Origin: Magicicada septendecula | Lineage: Eukaryota; Arthropoda; Insecta; Hemiptera; Cicadidae | DNA: 64,000 nucleotides | NCBI GenBank assembly: GCA_034769895.1 | Contig: CM068373.1 | Coordinates: 196,210,134-196,274,133, forward strand | Direction of reading: 5' to 3' | In this document: positions 22,690-34,224 of the stretch, piece after piece | How positions within the stretch are numbered: position 1 is the first letter of the stretch | Layout: every line of letters begins with the position of its first letter | Program-made: the position numbers and the translations under genes | Notes under the pieces: model-generated | The model's input: only the letters and a program-made list of their open reading frames with translations | Databases searched by the model: none | Told to the model about the DNA's origin: nothing

Positions 22690-25284
22690 AGCAGGCGCAG
22701 GGTGACCAGATATAATTTATAAAATGGAGGACATTTTTTTCAAAAAAGGAGGACATTTGTAAAAGAAGGAGGACAAATACAAAACTCAATATAAATAGTA
22801 AATGCACTTTTATTAATAAATATATATTATGCGCTGTTGCAAACAAGTAATTTACAAAATTGGTAAAAGTATTAATCAGAAAAAAATATATTAAAAAAAA
22901 AATAATAATAATCAGGTTAATTTGCTTTTTCTTTAGTCATATTAAAAATAAATAAGAGGTAAATCTTCTTATGAATACTCAGAATACTTCTGACTTGAAG
23001 ATATTTTTCTCAGCAAATCTGGTTTTGATATTAAATATTTGTGAAACTCTGAGCAAGTCATTTGTTTGAAATTATATTTCACTATTAATATCCCCTTTAC
23101 AGCTTCAATGTTAAGTTGATTCCGTTCATCACTCCACTGTACGTTTATGTGGGAAAACACTCTTTCCACACTAGAGTTAGAGCTGGGCAAAGCAAAGTAA
23201 AATTCACAAATTTTTAATAGTTCTGAAAAGCATCCCATGCATTTCGTGAAGAATTCCACCCATTTCATGTGTAGCAGCTGGTCAAAAAAATCAACCCCAC
23301 TTTGAGCAACTATAAACTGTTTCAAGCATTGAAATTGGTCAAACAACTTGTCATCTGCTATATGAATTCCCCTTTCTTGAAGGTAAGTTAGACTTGGAAC
23401 TAAGTTTTTGAATGGGAGGCTGGCCGATTCTTTTTTTTTAGATTCATCCACTCAAAACATTCAAACTCATCCAACTGAGTGGTCCACTTTCTTAAATAAT
23501 CAAGGCAGGAAGAATAAAGCATCAATACCTCGTTTTCAAACTCATCACACTTTTCATCACATCTCGTTATCTCTGATATTCTTTAGGATGTTTCTTACTT
23601 TCAAAGGAATGAACTTTTCACTCTGCCTGTCTTGCAACGATTTTTCAATAGATTTAATGTAAGATCTAACCTCTATAACATTCGCCATCTCTTTTTGAGC
23701 GCCCTCAATTTTGAGATGAAAGACGGACATCAGAGAATGCAAGAACCAGAAATATGCCTCAGATAAGTCGTCTTGAAAAAAGTTTGTCAATATTTTAGGA
23801 GCTCTTTCTTGTGATAAGAAATAAGCCTTCAATGCAGGGTATAGTTTTAATATTCTCTCAATTGAAGGGAATAGGCTAAGCCACCTTGTCTTACAGTGTT
23901 TTATCAGCTGTTGGTGATGAATCTCTACGGAATCACAAAACTCTTTTAATTCCTCAGTACGAACAGTGTATATTGAAAAGTAGTTATGTATTTTCATAAC
24001 AATGGAATCGATGTCATAGCTGAGTAAGTCACATCCATGATGTATGGTGTTGTGTAAGATATGAGCTGGGCAACCGACTCCAACAAGATCATTTTCCAAT
24101 CCTGATTTTAAATAGGTGAACACATTTTCACCTGATTTCTGGCTAATTCCACCAAAATTAGCATTGGTGTTGTCTCCACTAAATGCAACACATTTAGACT
24201 GTAAATTGTACTTTTTTAACGTATCCAGTATATAGCTGCTTATTGTTTTAGCAGTTTCATTTGGAGTAGTCTTAAGCGCAAGTACTTTAGTTTTTATTCC
24301 CGTTTTCCAATCAAAATATTGGACTAAAATTGGAAATAGCTTTTGATTTCCATGGTTACTATCATCAACGGACACACCGAAGCAAGATATTCGATGCATA
24401 ACCTCGATCACAACTTCTACAGCATGCGGGGAGAGAATATTATTTATTATGGCTTCTGTTTTTGTGCGGGCACAGGCGTACTTTTTAGCAGTCTCAGAAT
24501 CAGTGAATAATGTTTTGAATAATACAGATGTACAGTTATTTGATCTGTAAGATAGGTGGTGGTTAACTGTATGAAACGCTACAGTACCCTCAGCTGCACT
24601 TACTTGATCGTCAAGTTTGGAAAACTTAGGAAGAAAAAAAGAGCTAACTTTAGAGCATCCTACAGAATTTTGAATGTTTTTCGTACGCCTATGTTTATTA
24701 CTGTTAATGTGACGATCTAAATCACCACTGCCTTTATTTGAAACTGAAATGTAATTGTCACAAACCTGGCATTTGGCTTCATGTTCATTCCTTCCAGCGG
24801 AAAAATTAGGATATTTCACCTTCAACATGTCACTGAATTTACACTTCCGTTTCTCCGACATTTCATTAAAATATTAGAATTAATATACACTTTACTGATG
24901 ACCACAAACTCAAAACGGATGATCTCCGTTTAGCGAAAATTGAGATTTATGGAATAACAAACAACAAATTGCAGGTTAGGAAACGCAGGTTATGATAAGA
25001 AAACAAAGACTGGACTGGAGGCTGGAGGGGAGAAAGACGCGGTCTGTTAGGTTAGACTCGTAGTTAGCATGAATGGCACTAGAGATCGTTAGTGAGGCGA
25101 CAGCCAGGTCGATCTCCACTCTCCAGACACTTATCAAAGAGACGACTATTAAAATTTTATTTTTCAAATTCATATTGTGGTAAATGCCGGACATTTTTCA
25201 TATTTCCTAAATGCCGGGAGGACAAACCTTAAAAAGGAGGACATGTCCTCCAAAAGCCAGACGTCTGGTCACCCTGAGCAGGTG
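22690..25284 (-). mobile_element. hAT transposon 2 (complete, 2.58 kb)
   Basis: Ends are CAGGGTGACCAGA at 22698 and its inverse TCTGGTCACCCTG to 25276. The 8-bp flanks AGCAGGCG (22690-22697) and AGCAGGTG (25277-25284) differ at one base, as expected for an ageing target duplication. Both ends also carry repeated GGAGGACA words as subterminal repeats. The single gene runs on the minus strand. Confidence 0.9.
22969..24861 (-). pseudogene. hAT transposase with BED-like finger, two frameshifts
   Basis: A 434-codon frame begins at ATG 24861 (MSEKRKCKFSDMLKVKYPNF) and carries a BED-like zinc finger (CQVCDNYISV...DRHINSNKH, residues ~32-57) followed by a serine/lysine linker. The RNase H-like core includes SVDDSNHGNQKLFP (probable first acidic residue), FSGDNTNANFGG and CPAHILHNT. 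It ends early at a frameshift near 23565. The neighbouring frame reads on through YLRKWTTQLDEFECFEW, then shifts again at an A9 run near 23430 into a 160-codon frame ending at 22969. That last frame holds the hAT dimerisation motif LPSSNSSVERVFSHIN. Two lesions make it non-functional as read. Confidence 0.85.
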
Positions 25285-25539
25285 TTACTCTCTTGTTACG
25301 CCTGTCAATGCTAATGTTGTATATCTATAGTAGTCTGACATATTTATGATTTGCAAATTCCAGAGCTTTTTTGAAGTCTATGCGACTGTTTGTTTGTGTG
25401 TTTTGCCAGTGGTACGATTCTTTGTGCAGTGATGTCTGTGGTCAAAGGCTCTGCAGTACGTTTCGTGTTTTAGTATATTGTTTTGTACTTGTGTTTCCCC
25501 TCTCCTCCTATCAAGTGTCGTCTTTCAGCTGTATTATTA
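25285..25539. other. non-coding / decayed retroelement flank
   Basis: Lies 3' (minus-strand sense) of the GIY-YIG remnant and may be the untranslated end of the same Penelope-like element; no motif of its own. Confidence 0.3.
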
Positions 25540-25770
25540 ACTACTTTTGAAATCTCATAGTTTTCAAGAGGATTAAGAAATTTGTGATTCTCTTTCTAAA
25601 AATGTCTTGCATATAAAGAATTTGTTGTTCTATTACCGTCTCCTCGTTTATGGTTAGACAACCTGCATTCAAATTTCCGTCCTGTCTCGCTTAGGTACAC
25701 TTTGTTACATTTTATATTAAGAAAAACTCCGCTTCTTTGTAAGATTGGCATTTTTCTATGTTTTTATTCC
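25540..25770 (-). pseudogene. Penelope-like GIY-YIG endonuclease remnant
   Basis: The minus strand from about 25765 reads, in one frame, LQRSGVFLNIKCNKVYLSE then TGRKF, NHKRGDGNRTTNSLYARHF, a stop, and KENHKFLNPLENYEI. This fits the GIY-YIG nuclease at the C-terminus of Penelope-like proteins (SGVY.L.C..C.K.YIG.TGR.F..R..EH), with GVF for GIY and YLS for YIG. It belongs to a different, much older family than the element at 54.1-58.0 kb. No RT domain was found next to it. Confidence 0.6.
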
Positions 25771-26404
25771 TTATCTTATCAAATACTCTTACACATTTTT
25801 AATTACTAGATCTACTCCGTGTTTTTAAAACATTGTATAATTTTGCTGGTATATGTTACTGCATAGTTCTTTTGTTTTGGTTCATTTTTAGCTTTCTTCC
25901 TGTTAATATAACAGAGATTAATGGTAATACCGGGTTAGTACCATCTATTACACTCCCCGTTTAAAAAAAAAAAAATGACAGTCGGCATTAAAGCAACTGT
26001 TATAAATGGTAAATAATTTTTTTTATCTGATGTCAGTGTAGTTACGTTGTTGCGATGTTTCTGCACATGAATTGGTCGGTTTCATTGAAAACGATAAGCG
26101 ATAACTGTGGATTTGAAACACCAATCTCATCTTACTAACAGAGGAATCTGATTAGTGTACAGAGGCAGGTTCGAAAAGTGCTACGCAATTAAGAGCACAT
26201 TGTGACAACAAATGCTTCCGAATATTAACCTTCTGACTGAGCGAGGTTTGTGTGGTGTGTGCACGTAATTTTCATTTTGTGTAATAACCTAATTAAAATA
26301 TTTGCCCGGGAAAGCCATTATTTTATGAAACTGACACAAACACATGTTATTTCTTTCCCTCTCTCTCTCTCTCACACACACACACACTCTCATTCTTTCC
26401 AGCG
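25771..26404. other. non-coding DNA
   Basis: No frame recognised. Short CT and AC runs at about 26357-26388. Confidence 0.4.
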
Positions 26405-26920
26405 TTACTACTAATTATCAAAGATTCTAATATTAAAAGAGTATTTCTTATTGATGAAATAGCACAAAAGTACGGACATGAAGTCCTAAGACTGCTCCCC
26501 CGACTACAGCTGTAAGTTAAATTCTATCGCGCTGGTATGGGCACGCTTAGAAGAAAGATGAGATAACGAACGAGCGTGTGGCAAAAAATGAGACTGATAA
26601 CGTTTCTTTGAATGACGCTGTCCACTGTTTTACCGAGACGACTACACTAATATGTAAGTTTTATCTTGTTCCTGTCGACATCACAATGGAATGCGTATAC
26701 TAACCATCTCGTTGTTGCTGTCCTTCATAATTTACTGTACATTGTAAACAAAGGTTGTTTGCTATACTTTCCAGAACACTAGTGCTGTATTAAACAACAG
26801 CGTCTCAAAAGAAATTGTTATGAATGAAATTTTCTTGGAGCTTGATACCCAGATTGCGAATTAAGAAAATGTCAGCGAAGAGTTAGAAGAAGTAGGCTGT
26901 GATAGACTGCGACGTTTACT
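26405..26920 (+). pseudogene. DDE_3-type transposase remnant
   Basis: The plus strand reads LIIKDSNIKRVFLIDEIAQK and YGHEVLRLLP, then, one frame over, YSCKLNSIALVWARLRRKM, then DEITNERVAKNETDNVSLND, with a final LEEVGCDRLRR. The middle matches the C-terminal DDE_3 signature (LPPYHC.LNPIE..WA..K) of Tc1-like transposases, with the catalytic E replaced by A (SIALVW). At least two frameshifts. The N-terminal part was not found; a CT/AC-rich tract lies upstream. Confidence 0.5.
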
Positions 26921-27104
26921 GTTATTATGATTATGGTAATTGTTATTTTCATTATACATACTAAACACCTTAATTCGTCACAATTTCTCTTGACAGTTGT
27001 GACACTGATCCTTTTGCAATACTGTACTAATGTTCAAGTAGGCCTACACGCTCCTAATTGCATCAATGAGTGTCTTAAAATACATCTGGCTTATAGAAAA
27101 CCCA

Positions 27105-27545
27105 TAAAGTTTTAACTCTATCAAAGGCTTTTTTCGTAATCTATAAAAGCTATGTGTGTTTCTAAATTGAATTGGCGACGTTTTTCAATGTTTTGCTTTA
27201 GTATATATACACGTCAATGCATGAACATCCTTTTCTAAAGCCCAAGTGTACTTCTAATAATATGTTATCGGAAATAGTTTGCAGCCGTTGATTAAGGGGT
27301 CTACTACATATTTTGTAACTCCCATTGGAGAGACTTATGCCTTTATAATAATAGATACATCATTTTTGTTTCCTTTTTTGAAAAGAGATATAACTTTTGT
27401 CTTCTATAACGTTAATATCCGCAGCATCTCTCGTTTTTATTCATGCGTTTTATAAGTTTATATACCATATTCTGCCTTTCATGTATATCATTTTTGTGTA
27501 AAATGATGTATTAAAATTCCATGTACTAAAATGTGTGGAAAAATA
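27105..27545 (-). pseudogene. LINE RT fragment
   Basis: The minus strand reads, across frames, ISLFKKGNKNDV, GISLSNGSYKICSRPLNQRL, LLEVHLGFRKGCSCIDVYI and NIEKRRQFNLETHIAFIDYE then KAFDRVK, the front half of a non-LTR RT (GISL...YKI....L..RL...E....GFR.GRSC.D.IF...Q..E). It stops at the first catalytic D block. Several frameshifts. Its 3' part is missing. Confidence 0.7.
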
Positions 27546-28450
27546 AACAATTGTAATAGCGCATAAACGATTCCATAGTTCAATTGGTTTGCTTCAAAGC
27601 TAATAAAGTACTTATGTACATGAGTTAAGATATATTTATCTGATGTTTGTATCCGACTGATGTTTAGATAATCTCTTTTTAGAAGAATACCAAAATTAAT
27701 TTTTGTTTATTTTTTTGTCACGGGTTTAGCTAAAAGTGTTAAGAATGAGAAGTTATATATCATATTTTGTTGTCTTTCACTGTACTCGACACAGAATTTT
27801 CTTTGTCCATTGGTTGTCTCCATAATGGTAGTTCCACACTTTCGTCTTCTCTTAGTCCTTACCTGCAGGCTTCCTGTCATTGGGTTGTAAAGTCACCGCA
27901 CTTTTAAAGATTTGTTTCTAAAATTTACTTGCATTTTATTTGTCTCTGTTAACATTGGTATATCCTAAAATACCATAGGCGGGCATTGTCATCCGCAATG
28001 TGTGAGTTGAAAATTTTTAGGTTGGTAGGTTATTGGCATGTGGGTGAACAATTGATTTTCACACCTGCACGGAAACGGTTTATATAAAATATATATTACA
28101 CCTAATTTCATATGTGTTTATTGTCTACGTAACAAATGTAATATATTTGCGGCACTAATTCTAGCTTATTGTTTTATATATTTCATATAAAGTACGTTAA
28201 GGCGGTTACACAAGTTTATAAATGCAACGTTAAATATAATGTGTCTAGGAAAAATTACACTTTTATTGTATAAAGAAACTTGATTCCATTTGGATTATTG
28301 GGTGAAGCACTGTAATCCAAAAAGGCTCTAATCCAAGAACGCTGTAATGCACCTTCGTTACAGTCACACTACTCAAAGCACTCCGCGTCACTCATATGGC
28401 ACACAGCGGACAGTTTAGATTTAGTTTCCCGCTAATTTTGCAAATTTCAG
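27546..28450. other. non-coding DNA
   Basis: AT-rich; no frame, repeat or signal recognised. Confidence 0.4.
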
Positions 28451-28451
28451 C

Positions 28452-28563
28452 GTGGCAACGTTGTATAATCTGTCTGGAGACTTTGACATTGCAATTCTAT
28501 GATGACAAGAATGCACGCTAGGTTCGTATGAGTACAGCGGCGTGTATGTGCCACAGATGCGGT

Positions 28564-28615
<52 letters not shown>

Positions 28616-28709
28616 CCATGCATTTTCCTACTTTGTAGAACAGTAGCTGTAAAAGCTAGAAAAAATGCTGAAATGCCGAAACGTTGCATCTAGGTTACAA
28701 CGTTGCCAC
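28452..28709. repeat. 14-bp inverted repeats around a (CA)n tract
   Basis: GTGGCAACGTTGTA at 28452-28465 is exactly inverted at 28696-28709 (TACAACGTTGCCAC). Between them lies the (CA)n run at 28565-28614. This may be a small foldback or MITE with a microsatellite in its middle; the core CAACGTTG is itself palindromic, so a chance match cannot be excluded. Confidence 0.4.
28565..28614 (+). repeat. (CA)n microsatellite
   Basis: About 25 uninterrupted CA units. Confidence 0.98.
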
Positions 28710-28764
28710 TAATACTAAGGTTGCCACAGTACGGTCTCGGGTCGGCGGAAAATGCCACAACTCA

Positions 28765-28940
<176 letters not shown>

Positions 28941-29264
28941 AATACTGTATGAATGTTGGAAATTATAATTTAATTCTTCACAAAAAAAGGTAAAGTATGC
29001 ACAACATGACAAATATACTGATACCTGTATTGATAATAATTATGATTCATTAAAAAAAATATTAGGCCTACAGTCAATAACAAACAGACAATTTTTAAAT
29101 AATACCCTAATAAAAAACTGGTAATGGTAGAGACATGCTGTATATAAATAACACTATTTTCATAACAAAGTTGCTGGCCAAGGGATACAATGCAACAGGA
29201 ATGCAATTCTGATGAGTATGTGCCCTCCCCCTTCTTTTGTGTACATGTGGTATTTGAATGATAG

Positions 29265-31167
29265 TTAACAGGCCGCTCTTTGCACACTGCTTTGTCCAAC
29301 ACACTGTACATTACTTCTTGCTACTGATGTTGGTAGAACCGGAATTTGTGTTCCATACTTTCTCACCTTCAATTTTTTTCCAAGACGGTGCAGGGCAGAT
29401 ATTGTGGCAGTCTCTGTTTTACAGTTCTCTAGATATGCAGTAGCTTCCAGAAGTGCTTTGTATTGAGGTATGGAATTATTTAATTTCCATTTTTCAAAGA
29501 GCGAATTCCAACGCTGTTGCACGGAAGCCCAGTCGAGTTCCTCTTCCTCACTAGTAGTTTCTTCTTCCTTATGGTCATCCTCAATTACAACTTCCATTAT
29601 TACATCATCATCATCATAAGTAAATACTGGTAAGCCTAAAATATAATCATCATGGCTTTGTTTTTCAGGTGAAGTTAAATTACTGCAGAAGTCATTTGAC
29701 ACAGTTGTTCCATATGCTATCCAATGATACAAGTCTCTAGAATTAGCATCAAATGGTACAATATTTTGACAAGGCTTCTTAAATCTATGTGATACGATTT
29801 GTTGATGCTGGCAAAGATTACCAGTTTTTCCTACATGACATGAACAAAATGATAATTCTAAATCAACAATATGTTCTGCCTTAGTTGATTCATTTTTCAC
29901 TTTGTACAAACCATTTTCCTCATTCTGTTCTACTTTAAAATCAGTTAACTTTTTCCGATACGGAAAGTATCTCATATGCTCATAGCCTCTGAATTTGCCA
30001 TTAATGAATTCGCCAATCCTACATGAAAAATTATTGCAGAAATCGGTTTCCAAAAATTGAAAAAGTTGAACAGGATTGTAAGATCTTGTCCAATATGAAA
30101 TGCTGTCTTTCATCACCTTCATTGCGTTTTCCACATTTACTCCACTGTCTCTAATTTCCTCTCCAAAAGTATGGGACCACATATGTGACTTTTCAAAAAG
30201 ATTATTTATGTATTTAATGTAATCAGGGTATAAATTTGCCACCGTGTCTATCAACAGGTTCTCAGAATGTCGTTGAAATTCTGCTTTATCTGCAGAATAT
30301 ACAGTTTTCTTGAACAACATAAACAAATACTGTCTATCATCATTATTTATTTTATGCAATGAATCAAACAGCCACCTCCAAACTGACTGCAGGAGACGGA
30401 ATGCACATAATAAAATTACTGAATGAGGGAATATCTTCCTTAGAGATCGTATCTGGGCTACACAATTATCTGTTAGAAAGATATCAGGTCCTTTATTCAC
30501 ATTGCCACCAAATGGTGCTATACGCAATATATCTTTGAGGAGTTGGAGTCCACATGAAATTGCCTCCTCGGTTTCAGATGTTGTTAGGAAGAAACCTAAA
30601 GGCAATCTACCAACACTTGAATCAGAAAGCAGTAGGAATGCTTTGCAATTGTATCTATCCATACCACCACTGCTGTCAATGAACACTGTTTTACCAGAGC
30701 ATTCCAGTGTATGGACTCGTTCCATAAAAGCTGGAACTGCAGCAAGCACAAAATCTTCATCATCGATTAGATGGTACAACATTTTGGTTGTTGGCTGAAC
30801 TCGCTGCTTAATGTCTTCAAGATATCCCTGAAGAAATTTTTTGTTTCCAAGTTGTTCTGTTTTGGAAACAGAATAATACAATCTGTATACAGCTTGTATA
30901 TTGGGGCACTGTGAAGAATCTGCTGTCACTTTATAATACTCATCCTCATGTTCTTTCATCAAATTTTCTTTATGTATTTGAAGTGCCCTTGCTGGAGAGT
31001 AATTATTCTTGAACAAATCAATTAATTTCGTTTTCACTTCCTCTGACATATCTCTATATTTAAGAGCATCTGCACCTTCAATTGTGTGATTGTGATCATG
31101 TATTACAGTAACTATTGTTGGATACTCTCTGCGCAGTGTATCACTGGACCTAAAAAATTCAAGCAAT
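29265..31167 (-). CDS. MULE-derived SWIM zinc-finger protein, main exon
   Basis: An uninterrupted frame of about 633 codons ends at TAA 29267-29265. It has no ATG at its start; the upstream sequence TTTTTTCTAAACAG ending at 31168 is a good 3' splice site, so this is an internal or last exon. Blocks: VIHDHNHTIEGADALKYRDM (residues ~21-40), a MULE-type core with FIDSSGGMDR (first D ~164), FLTDN (second D ~233) and a possible glutamate in VNVENAMK (~346), a SWIM zinc finger CSCHVGKTGNLCQHQ (CxCx8CxH, ~441-455), and a strongly acidic stretch (~520-560). MULE transposases excise DNA elements; SWIM fingers bind DNA or protein. No terminal inverted repeats were found nearby, and the frame is intact among dead neighbours. 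A host gene domesticated from a transposase is plausible, but an active element with a long intron is not excluded. Confidence 0.85.
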
Positions 31168-31227
31168 CTGTTTAGAAAAAACGACTTTTTGTCTTGTGTT
31201 TATACTGATATATGTAAGTATAACATG

Positions 31228-32404
31228 TAGGGGAGTGGATCAAATATGAACCGAAATTCTTGTCCAGCAGTGTGGCCTTGAGCAGATATTGGTGGGGATG
31301 TCTGAAGTCATTGCTTCTCCTGAACTCAGTTTCACATCTCGTCAGTAGCAAAATGACTGAGTGAGGGGTACATTTGTCTATTGTGCAACACATTGTAATT
31401 AAATTTCTCACTATAAAAGACATTAAACATGCTGAAATTTTGGGGAGATTCTGAGAACAATATGAAGAACAAACTATGTCAAAGACTCCAGTGTTTCACT
31501 GGCACAAACATTTTTTACCGGATGGAAAACTGGAAAGTCACCCTCACCAATGACAACCACAAACAAGTGTTACAGAAGAAAACATTCGTGCTGTTCATAA
31601 CCTTGAGATCAGCGTATAAAGATTTTAGAGATTTATTCAGCAGTAGGAAAAAGCTATGCAAGTATTTAATCAATCATTAACAATAATTTAAATTATCGGA
31701 ACGCATATGTCAGGTGGGTTCCTTGTTTTTTTACCCAGGAACAAAAACATGTTCGTCTGGACATTTGTGTAAGCCTCCTGACTCACCATGAGGAGGAAGG
31801 GGAGGTTTTTTGCACAGTATTCTCACTTTTGATGAAATTTTGGTTCACTATTACACCCTAAATCGAAATAAATGAGACGAAGTGACAGAAGAAAGAAGAA
31901 GCTGTGCTGGTCAAGGCCAAACACACTTGTCAGCTGGAGAGGTGCTTGTGACCATTTTTGGGGGCTCCGCAGGCGTTCTGTTGATAGATTTCCTTCATGA
32001 ATGATGAAGGCCGCATATTACTGTAAGCTTTTGGAAGCTGTGAAAGCTGCTTATCACAACAACAATGTCTGTGACAAATGCGTGACACCATTCGCCTTCA
32101 CAACACGCTAGGCCCTAGAACACTATCCTTACAGTCCAGATCTATCACATTGCAATACCATTTGTTTGGACCACTTGAAGAAGTGTTGGGAGGGCAATGA
32201 TTTTATGATGACGCAGGGGTAGATGAGTTCATGCACAACTGGCTTCTTTGTTCGAGAAGGAATCCAAAAATTGTCAATTTGCAATAGAAAATTCAATATA
32301 CTGTATTTCCAAGTCAGGGGATTATATGACGATTTTGTATTTATTTTATTGAGTCAATAAAACTTAAAAGAAGAATTCCGGTTGATATTTTACCCACCCT
32401 CATA
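31228..32404 (+). mobile_element. mariner transposon 1 (decayed, 1.17 kb)
   Basis: TA dinucleotides at 31228-31229 and 32403-32404 flank ends of the form GGGGAGTGGATCAAATATGA and, inverted, TGAGGGTGGGTAAAATATCA, which match over about 27 bp with several differences. Inside, plus-strand pieces read FHWHKHFLPDG (N-terminal helix-turn-helix entry) and EHYPYSPDLSHCNTICLDHL (equivalent of the HPPYSPDLAP.D..LF..L block holding the third catalytic residue), with many stops and frameshifts. It is antisense within the candidate MULE/SWIM intron. Confidence 0.85.
31420..32330 (+). pseudogene. mariner transposase, heavily mutated
   Basis: Translatable scraps in the mariner order: AEILG (near 31430), TPVFHWHKHFLPDGKLESHP (near 31480), a middle with RNKNMFVWTF (31740-31770), SHFDEILVHYYTLNR-like scraps (31825-31870), and EHYPYSPDLSHCN (32110-32160). 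Catalytic DDD cannot be traced in one frame. Confidence 0.7.
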
Positions 32405-33781
32405 GTTTTGACGTATTTCAGATGTAGTTGTGTAATTTTAAACTCTTAAATATTTTGCTGACACTGTACTTCATTGGGATTGCAGTTTCTTTATTAAAAT
32501 ATACTATACATTGTTTTAACTTGACTGTTAACTGTCAATGAGCTGAAACTCACTTACATAAATTACAGTAATATTAAAAATTGAGCATGAACATGCAGGG
32601 GTCACTCTGAGATATGGAAGGGAGTTGCCTACAGCTTCAATGCCACCAATGTGTGACATCTGATAGTAAACTCATACTGTTAACATTTGTTAATAATAAA
32701 ATCTGGCAATATGAATGGTTCGCTCCCCCAAATTTCATTTGTGAATGGGCAAACGCAGGCAGTAAGCCTTCTACCCCCCTCTGAAAGTGTCAAGTTCTAA
32801 AAATTAATACACATATTATTCAATTGTAATAATTATATATAAGCCTAAAAAAAAAGTACAATAGTACACGTGACTTAATTTGCTGCTATTATATTACACA
32901 ATGTTTTATAACCAAATCTCAGTTTTTTCCACTTGTCAAAACTAAAACTTTTGCACCGCCAACATTTACTGCAATTGTAGGATATGCAGACTATGCACTT
33001 AGGCCATCTGCATCGAAAGGAACTTTGTGATGCGAGCTACTAATGGTAGCTTGCTTGTGTGCATCATGTAATATATCTGGATTCCACACATAAAGGACAT
33101 GATCAATTTGTAATCCATTTGCTGTACCGAGTCCAGTTCCCAGTGACTTGGTCACGTGTGAATATCGTGTGAATCATGAGTCACGAAACAGATTCATACA
33201 CTGCCACTATGCAGTATACAAAGTGAGGAAAAAATATAATTAATATGTATCATGTTTTTGTATCGTAGTGTAGTGGTGTATAGTTTTGTGTACGTGTGTA
33301 TCTGTGATTCAGTAATATACGCATGAATATGAGATAAAATAAATCTCAAAATGTCGCATAAAACCTGCATTTTTATTAGACCTAAACACGATATTCACTA
33401 TATATATATATATAGTAACGACAAGGCTCGGTCGTCTCTGTGAAAATGTATAGGTTGTGTGTGTTCGCCTCACATGGGTGTCGTTACTTCTATGTTTTTT
33501 CCGTAGCGATCCTTCAATTACCAGTACAACGCGAGTGGAAACCTTACCGGTTGTTTCATAGGTGTTTATTAATCCTGGGTGGCGCCAAATTGTTTACTTG
33601 AAACAATTAAATTAATAAATAATATGGTTTAGCGATCTTAGCTATGACGGCCTGGAGCATTCAAATTTATTCCCGCCTTCATTCGACCTTCTTAATAAAG
33701 CAGGTAGTTCGCCGAGTTTGCGACATGAGCGCTTACCGTCAATCCTAGTTGTTCGCTAAAATGCACAAATTATACAATACA
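32405..33781. other. non-coding DNA
   Basis: No coding frame recognised. It includes a short (TA)n run at 33399-33414 followed by a stem (GTAACGACA at 33415, TGTCGTTAC at 33479), and a TGGCGCC word near 33580. Confidence 0.4.
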
Positions 33782-34202
33782 CTTCCCTACATGGGCGTAT
33801 CCAGGGGGGGCATCTGCCCCCCTACTGGAAAAAAATAAATTTGTAAATAATTTATTAACAGACTGGTTGTTGATATTTCAAAACTTTGAAAGAAACTAAT
33901 TACGAAATAGAGACACTCGCGTCATCTATGAGAAGTTATAAGAACTATAACCTTACGATTTCTCATAAGATGAGCTTATGTAACTCGCAACTCTTACTGT
34001 TACACGCCATGACGCCATCTCTGAGAAGTGAGAAGTGATAAGAACTACAACCTCTTTTTCTTATTAGAACACAACTCTTACAGTACTTATCGTTAGAGTG
34101 AGTGCGGCGAAGTTACTTTCGCAAGTAACACAATTTTTATGACATTAAGAAGTCAATTACCACAATTTTTACTACAGGAAGAAGCCATACACTGAAAGAT
34201 AA

Positions 34203-34224
34203 ATGGATATTAGAAAATTTTGTG
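34203..34224 (+). pseudogene. hAT 3 transposase, first exon (22 nt)
   Basis: ATGGATATTAGAAAATTTTG is followed by TG and then the splice donor GTAAGT at 34225-34230. It encodes MDIRKFC plus one base. MDIRKF is a common start of this transposase type. The leftover G joins TG at 36839 to make a valine codon, keeping the main frame (NLKRKRSTSSS...). This explains why the main frame at 36.8 kb has no ATG. Confidence 0.75.

Noticed and set aside
33575-33600. TGGCGCCAAATTG, like a retrovirus-type primer-binding site (also TGGCGCCCAGG near 44281)
   Set aside because: No LTR pair, no gag-pol frame and no conserved LTR end beside either word.
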